Position numbers and translations under genes: made by a program
In this document: piece by piece, positions 52,045 to 60,011 of the stretch
How positions within the stretch are numbered: the stretch's first letter is position 1
How the letters are laid out: each line of letters begins with the position of its first letter
Notes under the pieces: model-generated
Database searches by the model: none
What the model saw: the letters and a program-made list of their open reading frames with translations, nothing else
What the model was told of the DNA's origin: nothing
Assembly: GCF_000775915.1 (NCBI RefSeq)
Contig: NZ_BBLT01000015.1
Location: 1-64,000, forward strand
Direction: 5' to 3'
Length of the DNA stretch: 64,000 nt
Source of the DNA: Sporocytophaga myxococcoides
GTDB lineage: Bacteria > Bacteroidota > Bacteroidia > Cytophagales > Cytophagaceae

Positions 52045-52506
52045 ATGAATCTACAAATTTTGCATGCGAATGAAGGTGATTTGGAAGCAATACTCAGACT
52101 TCAAAAGGAATGTTATCAAACTGAAGCAGAACTTCATAATGAATATAATATTCCACCACTGAACCAGACCATAATCGAAATTAAAACAGAAATGGACAAA
52201 GGAACACTGTTTTTAAAAGCCATCTTAAATGGACAAATAGTTGGGTCTGTTCGTGCATGCAACAATAATGGCACCGTTTACATAGGACGACTAATTGTAG
52301 ATAAAGAATTCCAAAACCAGAAAATCGGACAGACCTTAATGAAAGAAATAGAAACTCAACTCAGCAATTGTAATCGTTATGAACTTTTTACAGGATTCAA
52401 GAGTGCAAAAAATTTATTTCTCTATCAGAAATTAGGATATAGAGAATTTAAAAGACAGCCAATAAATGATAATTTAATTTTGGTATATTTAGAAAAAATC
52501 AGATAA
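52045..52506 (+). CDS. GNAT family N-acetyltransferase
   Basis: 153 residues with the GNAT fold: strand-helix start (LQILHANEGDLEAILRLQKE), the acetyl-CoA site YIGRLIVDKEFQNQKIGQTL (motif V-x-x-x-x-Q-x-x-x-I-G), then helix and F-T-G-F-K-S-A-K-N-L-F-L-Y-Q-K-L-G-Y near the C-terminus. It transfers an acetyl group from acetyl-CoA to an amine substrate that cannot be predicted. Single gene, followed by the tautomerase pseudogene 12 bp later, which may have been co-transcribed. Confidence 0.88.
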   Translation: MNLQILHANEGDLEAILRLQKECYQTEAELHNEYNIPPLNQTIIEIKTEMDKGTLFLKAILNGQIVGSVRACNNNGTVYIGRLIVDKEFQNQKIGQTLMKEIETQLSNCNRYELFTGFKSAKNLFLYQKLGYREFKRQPINDNLILVYLEKIR

Positions 52507-52518
52507 CAACCTAAAACT

Positions 52519-52901
52519 ATGCCAGTAACAGATATCAGCATTGCCAAAGGTAAAGACAAAGATTTTTTACTTCAATTAATTGAATATATCCATTCGGTAC
52601 TGGTTCATACATTGCAAATACTGAAGAAGATAAAAACTTAAGATTAATTGAATTTGATCAGGATTTATTATATTCTAAAAAGCCGTATGATATAATTATA
52701 CAGATAACACTTTTCAAAGGAAGAACAACAGAGACCAAGAAGTTACTTTATCAAAACATAGTTCAATAACTTGACAAAAAACTCTCAATTGACAAAAACA
52801 CTGTTTTTATAACGCTTAATGAGCAGCCACTAGAGGATTGGGGGCTTCGAGGTGGACAGATTGCATCTGACATAAACATTGAATTTAATATCAACATATA
52901 A
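52519..52901 (+). pseudogene. Broken tautomerase-family gene
   Basis: The frame starts M-P-V-T-D-I-S-I-A-K-G-K-D-K, with the Pro that becomes the catalytic N-terminal residue after Met removal. It shifts near 52594 (continuing ANTEEDKNLRLIEFDQDLLY). An in-frame TAA follows KKLLYQNIVQ at about 52768, and the end reads VFITLNEQPLEDWGLRGGQI. The last block is typical of Tautomerase_2-like proteins. Two lesions in about 127 codons. It follows the GNAT gene closely and was probably in its operon. Confidence 0.7.
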
Positions 52902-53185
52902 TTTAAAACTTATACTAAGCATTAACAGCAAATGATATTAAAAACATTTACTTTTTATATTCGCTGATACGCATTTGGATTATCTCCTGTGATCCATATG
53001 GGTTATGAATACTGGATTCAAAAAACAATCAGACTCTAAATACAATGGCCAATGTCATGAACTGATAAAATAAATGCATTCCACCAATTATTCTCAAGAT
53101 TCAATATAGAACCTGAGTCGTACAAAGCATTCAGGCCTCTGCCCAACTTTTGGTTATTCCCAGCCAATTGAATATTTTAGTATAA
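52902..53185. other. Intergenic, no gene seen
   Basis: Spacer with no supportable gene. A stretch near 53090-53160 could be remnant coding sequence, but I cannot assign a family. Confidence 0.35.
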
Positions 53186-53950
53186 ATGAAGTTCGACAAA
53201 CACCCTCCTACTGAAAAACTAAAACCCTACATCAAACATTTTGTAGTGTCAGAGAACCTTGTCGAAAATGAATATAAGGTTTTTCCTTCTTCTGGTCTTG
53301 TCATCGGATTTCAGTACAAAGGACAACTTTCGACTATTCATAACAATACTGAAAGCAAATTGACTTCCGCAGGAATAACAGGTATTTCCGACAGTTATAA
53401 AATCTTTAAAAATTCAGCTAACATCGGAACCGTTTTAGTTTATTTTACGGAAACAGGATTTACTCATTTTTCCTCTAACCCAGCCAATGAATTATTTAAT
53501 CTAAGCATTGCCCTGGAAGACATTTTTGATAAACAAGCAATAAAAGACATTGAAGAAAAACTTGCTATTGCTACGACTGACCAACAACGAATAAATATTG
53601 TTGAATTATTCTTATTCACTCAATTAAAAGATAAACAAACGGACAATCTGATCATTGAAGCAGTAAAGCTTATATACCAAAGCAAAGGCACTATCCGAAT
53701 AAAAGAACTCAATGAAAAACTCGACATCAGTCTGAGTCCGTTCGAAAAAAGGTTTAGAAAAATTGTTGGCACTACACCTAAAAAGTTCGCTTCCATTATC
53801 CGCTTTAATTCGATTATTAACAGCCTCAGCAGCAATAAATCATTAACTGAAATCTGTTACGAAAATAACTTCTTTGATCAGGCTCATTTTATTAAAGACT
53901 TCAAACAATTTACTGGAGACACACCTGAAAATTTTAAAAGATTCCTCTAA
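53186..53950 (+). CDS. AraC-family transcriptional regulator
   Basis: 254 residues. The N-terminal half (MKFDKHPPTEKLKPYIKHFV ... FPSSGLVIGFQYKG) is the DUF6597-like sensor half found in Bacteroidota AraC regulators. The C-terminal half has both helix-turn-helix motifs: RIKELNEKLDISLSPFEKRF and SLTEICYENNFFDQAHFIKD. The AraC signature F-D-Q-A-H-F-I-K-D-F-K-Q-F-T-G-D-T-P-E-N-F is intact. It binds DNA as an activator. The target may be the adjacent DUF1398 gene 143 bp downstream or genes elsewhere. The ligand is unknown. Confidence 0.9.
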   Translation: MKFDKHPPTEKLKPYIKHFVVSENLVENEYKVFPSSGLVIGFQYKGQLSTIHNNTESKLTSAGITGISDSYKIFKNSANIGTVLVYFTETGFTHFSSNPANELFNLSIALEDIFDKQAIKDIEEKLAIATTDQQRINIVELFLFTQLKDKQTDNLIIEAVKLIYQSKGTIRIKELNEKLDISLSPFEKRFRKIVGTTPKKFASIIRFNSIINSLSSNKSLTEICYENNFFDQAHFIKDFKQFTGDTPENFKRFL

Positions 53951-54092
53951 AAAAACGATTTTTTACAATCAAATCTATCCTTTAAAAAACACCTTTGCAT
54001 TACATTCATTTTACAAACAAATTGATAACTACCAGTTTGTAAACCATAAATTTATTATAATTCTAAATTCATTATTCCAAAATTAAATTAAG

Positions 54093-54482
54093 ATGTTTAC
54101 AATTGAACAAATCAAAGCGGCTCATAGTAAAGTAAAATCAGGTGCAGACTTTCCAGCATACATCCAGGATATTAAAAGTCTCGGTGTTACTTTCTATAAA
54201 ACCTATGTAACAGACGGTCATACTGACTATTATGGTCCCAATGATTACAAAAAATCCTCAATATCCAGCCATGAAGCAATACTTATTAATGACCAATGTG
54301 AGACTGAACAATTTAAAGCAGCTCTAAAAGCTCATCAGAATGGGCAATCAGATTATTCGACTTTTATCACCATGAGTGCAAAATTAGGTATTGAAAAATG
54401 GACAGTTTGTATGGATAAAATGACTTGTACCTATTTCGATAAAAAAGGAAAAGCAATATTGGTTGAGGAAATCCCTCATTAA
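54093..54482 (+). CDS. DUF1398 family protein
   Basis: 129 residues, the family length. Conserved features are FTIEQIKAAHSKVKSGADFP, the central YIQDIKSLGVTFYKTYVTDG then H-T-D-Y-Y, and the C-terminal CMDKMTCTYFDKKGKAILVE. The function of DUF1398 (phage-envelope-protein-like in old annotation) is not known. It lies right after an AraC regulator gene on the same strand and ends in a strong terminator. Confidence 0.85.
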   Translation: MFTIEQIKAAHSKVKSGADFPAYIQDIKSLGVTFYKTYVTDGHTDYYGPNDYKKSSISSHEAILINDQCETEQFKAALKAHQNGQSDYSTFITMSAKLGIEKWTVCMDKMTCTYFDKKGKAILVEEIPH

Positions 54483-54509
54483 GGTTAATCTGGGTTATAA
54501 GAATTTTAT

Positions 54510-54537
54510 GTGCGGAGTTTTTAACTGCCGCACTTTT
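54510..54537 (+). terminator. Terminator of the DUF1398 gene
   Basis: GTGCGG (54510-54515) pairs with CCGCAC, with inner AGTT/AACT pairing and one bulged G, followed by TTTTTAATTATTTTT. It lies 28 bp past the stop. Confidence 0.85.
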
Positions 54538-54596
54538 TAATTATTTTTATCTTAATTCATTTACAGATCATTTACAGCTGTGCATTTTCTTTTAAG

Positions 54597-55343
54597 ATGA
54601 ATAAAATAATTATTGTTTTTGCTTTAGTCTTAACTATCTCGGCCAACACTTTTGGACAAGTGGGTGGAATCATTAAGGAATTAGGGGAAGCCAAAAGAAT
54701 CGACCGTTACTCAGGTTCTGTTTCCGGGAGCGGGAATTCAGAATGGCTTTTACTGGAAGGGATCAGGCTCTTTGGCTATGGAATTTACAGACTTCAAACA
54801 CATGTATTATCTACGAGGGATAAACATCCTGAAGTCGTCTCACTAGAAGGTTTTCTTCAGAGTGGCTATTATGGGAAATATAACGCCATCCTTCTCAACC
54901 CTCAGATCAGAGCTAACTGGGGAGCGTTCTCTACAGAGTTCAGACAACAAAGTATAAACGATAATACAGGATATCTGAATAACCTGGACTGGCAGATCAT
55001 AAAACTTAATATCCCTATCTACCCTGTAATGATAAGCAGTGGAATGGGATTTTCTCATATAGACATTGTAAACCAGACCTTTTTTGAATTCACTTTTGGA
55101 GCACAATCAAGGTTTTTAAATGAACGCTTATGGGCTGAAGCGGTCTATAGGTCAGCTGACGGAGAAAGAACTTCCTTCAGAAAGGAATTCAAAATTACCT
55201 GTGATTATGAAGTAGGAAACAAACAGGTAAGAAATAGAGGAAGTTTCAGAGTTAGTCCATCTTTGGGTTTTGCCTATCAACAATACTATGGTAAGTTTAA
55301 TCAATATTACTTACTGGCTGGCCTAAATATAAGATACTACTGA
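54597..55343 (+). CDS. Predicted outer-membrane protein
   Basis: 248 residues with a signal peptide (MNKIIIVFALVLTISANTFG then Q). The mature chain has amphipathic strand-like segments (NAILLNPQIRANWGAFSTEF, FFEFTFGAQSRFLNERLWAE, GSFRVSPSLGFAYQQYYGKF) and ends LLAGLNIRYY, with the terminal aromatic residue usual in outer-membrane barrels. I do not recognise a named family. Single gene on the plus strand with about 250-bp spacers on the downstream side. Confidence 0.65.
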   Translation: MNKIIIVFALVLTISANTFGQVGGIIKELGEAKRIDRYSGSVSGSGNSEWLLLEGIRLFGYGIYRLQTHVLSTRDKHPEVVSLEGFLQSGYYGKYNAILLNPQIRANWGAFSTEFRQQSINDNTGYLNNLDWQIIKLNIPIYPVMISSGMGFSHIDIVNQTFFEFTFGAQSRFLNERLWAEAVYRSADGERTSFRKEFKITCDYEVGNKQVRNRGSFRVSPSLGFAYQQYYGKFNQYYLLAGLNIRYY

Positions 55344-55639
55344 TCCTTACCTTCATAACAAAGCTATCTCAATAGAAGATAATAAAGACGATCGACATAT
55401 CTTCTAGCACATTAGTTTTCCAGCTTCAGATTTATCAAAATACTATTTTAATAAACCTAAATTTCCCTCTAAAAAAAACAAATTAGGGAATAAAAGGCTT
55501 TTTACTACAACACTCCTACCTGCTTCTTTGTATAACACTTTATGAACTTATATTCAGAACAACCTAAATCTTATGTAATTAATTTAGATTTCTTAAAGAA
55601 AATTAATTCTGGCATCACTCCTAACAATAATATACAAAC
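55344..55639. other. Intergenic, no gene seen
   Basis: AT-rich spacer; nothing supportable besides the expected promoter of the NYN-LOTUS gene. Confidence 0.35.
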
Positions 55640-56386
55640 ATGACCGATGATAAACTTGCAGTATTAATCGATGCGGACAATGTGCCGTATGCAAATGTAA
55701 AGGAAATGTTGGAAGAGATTTCCAGGTATGGAACACCAACAATTAAAAGAATTTATGCGGATTGGACCAAACCAACCCTATCAGGTTGGAAGAATGTTCT
55801 TTTAGAAAATGCGATAACTCCTGTTCAACAATACAGCTATACCACAGGGAAAAACTCCAGTGATAGCGCCTTAATAATTGACGCAATGGATATTTTATAT
55901 TCAAGCAAGGTCAATGGTTTTTGCATTGTCTCAAGTGACAGTGATTTTACCAGATTAGCAACCAGACTCAGGGAAGCAGGAATGACCGTTATTGGCTTCG
56001 GAGAGAAGAAAACACCTCAACCCTTTATATCCGCATGTGACAAGTTTATATATTTAGAAATTCTAAAAAGTTCAAATCATGACACGTATAGCATTACTCA
56101 AAAGGCTTCAAAACCAAAAGTAAAAGGAGAGCCTCTGAGTAAAGTTGATAAAGAAACTATACAAATGATTATAGAAAGTGTTAATGATTTAGCAGATGAG
56201 AGTGGCTGGACTTTTCTGGCTAACCTGGGTAACTTTATCATTAAAAAGAAACCGGATTTCGATCCAAGAAATTATGGCTTTCCCAAATTATTACCCTTAA
56301 TAAAAAATATAAACAGATTTTATATAGACGAGAGAGAGACAGGGGTTAACAACATAAGACATATCTATCTTAAGCTAAAAGAATAA
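55640..56386 (+). CDS. NYN-domain (LabA/PIN-like) protein with LOTUS/OST-HTH domain
   Basis: 248 residues. The first 145 residues are a NYN/PIN-like nuclease domain with the expected acidic residues: LAVLIDADNVPYANVKEMLE, GKNSSDSALIIDAMDILYSS, and VSSDSDFTRLATRLREAGMT. A linker leads to a LOTUS/OST-HTH RNA-binding domain at about 165-248 (MIIESVNDLADESGWTFLAN ... FDPRNYGFPKLLPLIKNI). This NYN-LOTUS pairing is widespread in bacteria and is thought to act on RNA; the target is unknown. The start ATG gives the conserved first strand directly. Single gene. Confidence 0.88.
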   Translation: MTDDKLAVLIDADNVPYANVKEMLEEISRYGTPTIKRIYADWTKPTLSGWKNVLLENAITPVQQYSYTTGKNSSDSALIIDAMDILYSSKVNGFCIVSSDSDFTRLATRLREAGMTVIGFGEKKTPQPFISACDKFIYLEILKSSNHDTYSITQKASKPKVKGEPLSKVDKETIQMIIESVNDLADESGWTFLANLGNFIIKKKPDFDPRNYGFPKLLPLIKNINRFYIDERETGVNNIRHIYLKLKE

Positions 56387-56794
56387 AATGCAATTCGTTA
56401 CATCACTAAACTCATATAATGATGATAAATTATAAAAACTTCAATGCTTATAACATCCTCCAGAAAGCTCCGCTATAGATTTTTATTTTCACTTAAGCTT
56501 ACTCATTTTTAACAAAAGATAATTTTTCTTGTAAAAAATAAATAAAACCAGGCAATAAAACATCACCACTCCCTTCTGATCTTCCGGAAGTTTCAAAATC
56601 AACTCCTAATTCCGTTATGAACAAATAATTTGCAAATACCTTATAATAAGCAAAATATCACTCTCCTAAACAACATGATAAATAAATTAAGCTATAAAGG
56701 TTTAATATGATTATTGTCATTGTCAATTTAAGGAGAAATAAACATCTTTACATTTTATGTACTATTTATTAAAGGGAATAAAACATTCTGAACT
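56387..56794. other. Intergenic, no gene seen
   Basis: About 400 bp of AT-rich spacer upstream of the CoA-transferase gene. No hairpin or small gene that I can support. Confidence 0.35.
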
Positions 56795-58060
56795 ATGAAT
56801 TATACAACAGCGGAAGAAGCAATAAAAATAATTAAAAGCAATGACCGGGTTTTTATTCACAGTGTGGCAGCTGCACCTAAGATATTAATTGAAGCAATGG
56901 TAAAAAGAGCTGTAGAACTGAAGAATGTTGAAATAATTCATATGCATACGGAAGGACAAGCGGAGTATGTTAAACCGGAATATCAGAACAACTTTCATTT
57001 AAAATCCCTTTTTGTCGGAGCCAATGTAAGGGAAGCAACGCAAAGTGGAAGAGCAGATTACATTCCTATTTTTCTAAGCGAAATCCCTATACTTTTCAGA
57101 AGAAAACTTCTGCCTGTAAACGTTGCACTTGTACAAGTCTCACCACCAGACCGATTCGGATATTGCTCCCTTGGAGTTTCTGTAGACACCACTAAAGCAG
57201 TTATAGAAACCGCCGAAACAGTGATAGCCCAGATTAATCCAAGTATGCCGAGAACCTATGGAGATGGACTTATACATATTAGTAACTTTAATTTCATGAT
57301 AGAACATGATTCACCAATTTATGAAGCAAAAGTCAGTCCCCCTACTGAAATAGATAAAAAAATAGGATATCATGTAGCATCATTGATTGAAGATGGAGCC
57401 ACTCTTCAAATGGGCATAGGAAACATCCCTAATGCAGTCCTGGCTTCCCTTACAAATCACAAAAGACTTGGAGTACACTCTGAGATGTTCTCTGATGGCT
57501 TAATCCCTCTGATAGAAAAAGGAGTAGTTACGGGAGAAGATAAAATAATTGACCGGGGAAAAGTGGTGGCTACATTTGCTATGGGATGCAAAAGTACTTA
57601 TGATTTTATGGATAATAACCCTGTTATCAAAATGAAAGAAGTAAGTTACACCAATGATGTTGCTAACATTAGGAAAAACAAAAAAGTATCTGCAATCAAC
57701 AGCGCCATAGAAATTGATTTAACAGGACAAGTCTGCGCAGATTCAATAGGCACTAAACACTACTCAGGTGTAGGAGGACAGATAGATTTCATAAGAGGAG
57801 CTTCCTATTCTGAAGGAGGAAAACCCATTATTGCCTTTCCATCTGTAACTACCAAAGGAGAAAGTAAAATAGTCCCCTACCTTAAGACCGGAGCTGGTGT
57901 TGTATCCACAAGAGCTAATGTACACTTTATCGTAACAGAATACGGAGTAGTTGATCTTTTTGGAAAATCAATGAAAGAAAGAGCAGAATTATTGACCAGT
58001 ATTGCTCACCCTGATCATAGAGAATTCCTTGAAAAGAAATTTCATGAAAGATTCAAGTAA
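56795..58060 (+). CDS. 4-hydroxybutyrate CoA-transferase / acetyl-CoA hydrolase family protein
   Basis: 421 residues of the Cat1-like CoA-transferase family. Blocks include VALVQVSPPDRFGYCSLGVS, GATLQMGIGNIPNAVLASLT, LGVHSEMFSDGLIPLIEKGV (the Glu in H-S-E-M-F is the expected catalytic carboxylate), and SGVGGQIDFIRGASYSEGGK then VTEYGVVDLFGKSMKERAEL. It moves CoA between short acyl groups such as acetate and 4-hydroxybutyrate, or hydrolyses acetyl-CoA; sequence alone does not choose. Cytosolic. Likely monocistronic or coupled to the small membrane protein 50 bp downstream. Confidence 0.88.
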   Translation: MNYTTAEEAIKIIKSNDRVFIHSVAAAPKILIEAMVKRAVELKNVEIIHMHTEGQAEYVKPEYQNNFHLKSLFVGANVREATQSGRADYIPIFLSEIPILFRRKLLPVNVALVQVSPPDRFGYCSLGVSVDTTKAVIETAETVIAQINPSMPRTYGDGLIHISNFNFMIEHDSPIYEAKVSPPTEIDKKIGYHVASLIEDGATLQMGIGNIPNAVLASLTNHKRLGVHSEMFSDGLIPLIEKGVVTGEDKIIDRGKVVATFAMGCKSTYDFMDNNPVIKMKEVSYTNDVANIRKNKKVSAINSAIEIDLTGQVCADSIGTKHYSGVGGQIDFIRGASYSEGGKPIIAFPSVTTKGESKIVPYLKTGAGVVSTRANVHFIVTEYGVVDLFGKSMKERAELLTSIAHPDHREFLEKKFHERFK

Positions 58061-58110
58061 GGTATCCTTATACGGCAATTCCTGCTTATTCAGTAACAAA
58101 AGGATAAACA

Positions 58111-58404
58111 ATGAGATTAAAAAAAACAATGACACTAAAAGGAATTGTAATTGTAAGTCTTTCAACTTTAACAGGAATGGCAATAGCTTTTATAGCTAAC
58201 TTCTATATTCTTGAAAAAATTCTGATATCAGATCCTTGCTATTATCACAATCACAAGACCAACATAATATTTGATATGTTCTACAACTTTCCTGCACATG
58301 AAGGATTCCACCCCTATCCTACTGTATTCAATTTTATATTTACAATTGCTTCAGGAGGTTTGTGCGGGTATGTCTTCTCTTCAAAAAAATTAAGAAAAAT
58401 ATAA
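58111..58404 (+). CDS. Small membrane protein of unknown function
   Basis: 97 residues with two hydrophobic segments (about 9-33, VIVSLSTLTGMAIAFIANFY; and about 72-89, FIFTIASGGLCGYVFSS) joined by a polar loop with His and Pro (CYYHNHKTN, AHEGFHPYPT). The basic ends (MRLKKT, KKLRKI) suit an inner-membrane hairpin with both ends in the cytosol. No family recognised. It follows the CoA-transferase gene by 50 bp on the same strand. Confidence 0.55.
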   Translation: MRLKKTMTLKGIVIVSLSTLTGMAIAFIANFYILEKILISDPCYYHNHKTNIIFDMFYNFPAHEGFHPYPTVFNFIFTIASGGLCGYVFSSKKLRKI

Positions 58405-58455
58405 TAAGGATTAATCAAAATTTAGTTTAATTTTCACTTTATAGTCATAAGGCCA

Positions 58456-59020
58456 TGGAGCGACTTGAATACCTTAAACTTTTTCACAACATAAGCCTTG
58501 CTGACTACCAGTTATTAACCCAAAACCTTAAAACCAAAATCTTACAAAAAGTAGATTTATTAACCGTTCAGGACAAATACAAAATGAGCTATATTTTGTA
58601 AAGAGTGGTATTCAGATGTCGTATTTTGACACGTCAGATAAATCCCATGTCATTGCTTTTACCTACTTTCCGAACCTTCGCGCAATACCAGAATCCTTTT
58701 CTTTTCAGATGCCATTCAGGTATTTTCTGTATTGCCTTACAGATAGTGAGCTGGAATATCTCACTTATGATGAGCTGCAAAAACTTTTTGATTAATCTCA
58801 AGGGATAGAACGTCTCTTCAGAAAAATGACAGAAGCTGTCTTAGCCGGGATGATCAACCGTCATATTGAACTGAACAGCATGAGCATAGAAGATCGCTAT
58901 AAAACCTTTTGCCAGCGGAGCCCTCAACTTCTCCAAGCAGTACCACATAAATACATTGCATCCTACCTGGGTATTGATCCTAAGAACTTCAGCAAATTGT
59001 TTAATCGTGTAAAATTCTGA
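58456..59020 (+). pseudogene. Broken Crp/Fnr-type regulator
   Basis: Starts MERLEYLKLFHNISLADYQL then LTQNLKTKILQKVDLLTVQ. The frame shifts at about 58580 (continuing ELYFVKSGIQMSYFDTSDKS then HVIAFTYFP), again inside the cyclic-nucleotide-binding-like barrel (SFSFQMPFRYF, LTDSELEYLTYDELQKLFD), with a stop at about 58796. The C-terminal part (MTEAVLAGMINRHIELNSMS ... VPHKYIASYLGIDPKNFSKL) is the Bacteroidota Crp-like winged helix. At least three lesions. It could be decayed or badly sequenced; it precedes the hydrolase gene by 62 bp. Confidence 0.75.
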
Positions 59021-59082
59021 TCTTGGTATTTACCAAGATCAGATATCCATGCTGTTATTATCTTTGATAAAAAAATACGATA

Positions 59083-59940
59083 ATGCGCTGGCTTGATACA
59101 AAGGAATATCCGTTTACTTCAAATTACTTTGAATTAAATGGGCACAAACTTCATTACATTGATGAAGGACAAGGAGAAACGATTTTGTTCGTTCATGGAA
59201 CTCCTTCCTGGAGTTTTGACTTTCGGAATGTCATCAAAAGACTCAAATCCGATTTTCGCTGTATAGCCATTGATCACATAGGTTTCGGACTGTCTGACAA
59301 ACCTGAATATTATGATTACTCCACACAAAACCACAGTAAAACACTTGAAAGTTTTGTTAATTATAAAGGCCTTCAAAATGTCACTTTACTTGTGCATGAC
59401 TTCGGCGGTCCAATCGGCTTAAACTTCGCAATCAGACATCCTGAAAAAGTAAAAAATATTATTATACTCAACTCCTGGTTATGGAGCAGCAAAGATGATC
59501 CGAAGTTTATTAAATTAAGTAAAATACTTAAAAGCCCTTTGCTCCCTTTCTTATACCGTTACTTTAATTTTTCACCTCGTTATATCTTGCCCAAATCATT
59601 TGGAGACCATAAGCTGCCAAAGCAATTGTTAAAGCAATACACCAAACCTTTTGCCAATAGCACACAGCGTAATGGAACACAGGCTTTCGCTCAATCATTG
59701 CTTCATGATCAAAACTGGTTTCAGGAATTATGGAATAAAAAAGAAGCCATAGCAGAAAAACCTGTTTTATTCATCTGGGGAATGAAAGATCCTGTTATCA
59801 AGCCAAAATACCTTGACAAATTTTCTTCAGGATTTACAAATTCCAAAATAACCAGACTTGAAACAAGCGGACATTTTCCTCAGGAAGAACAGCCTGATAT
59901 TGTGGCACAATCAGTATTGGAGTTTCTGAGAGAACGATAA
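59083..59940 (+). CDS. Alpha/beta hydrolase, haloalkane-dehalogenase-like
   Basis: 285 residues. The catalytic nucleophile is Asp (LLVHDFGGPIGLNFAIRHPE), as in haloalkane dehalogenases and epoxide hydrolases, with the His in TSGHFPQEEQP and an Asp in WGMKDPVIKPKYL. The residues that bind halide in known dehalogenases are not kept: the Trp next to the nucleophile (H-D-W-G) is Phe, and the oxyanion-side Asn (H-G-N-P) is Thr in VHGTPSWSFDFRNV. So dehalogenase activity is doubtful and another hydrolytic reaction is likely. It lies after the Crp pseudogene and 71 bp before the aconitase gene. Confidence 0.82.
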   Translation: MRWLDTKEYPFTSNYFELNGHKLHYIDEGQGETILFVHGTPSWSFDFRNVIKRLKSDFRCIAIDHIGFGLSDKPEYYDYSTQNHSKTLESFVNYKGLQNVTLLVHDFGGPIGLNFAIRHPEKVKNIIILNSWLWSSKDDPKFIKLSKILKSPLLPFLYRYFNFSPRYILPKSFGDHKLPKQLLKQYTKPFANSTQRNGTQAFAQSLLHDQNWFQELWNKKEAIAEKPVLFIWGMKDPVIKPKYLDKFSSGFTNSKITRLETSGHFPQEEQPDIVAQSVLEFLRER

Positions 59941-60011
59941 ATTTAGACTTGCCATCCCCTTGCCAACATTAATCTCTCACTCATGTTTTATACATATCTA
60001 AGAGATCCCAA

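Noticed and set aside
53040-53165. Possible carboxymuconolactone-decarboxylase-like remnant
   Set aside because: A few residues reminded me of the family, but no catalytic Cys motif or continuous alignment could be seen.
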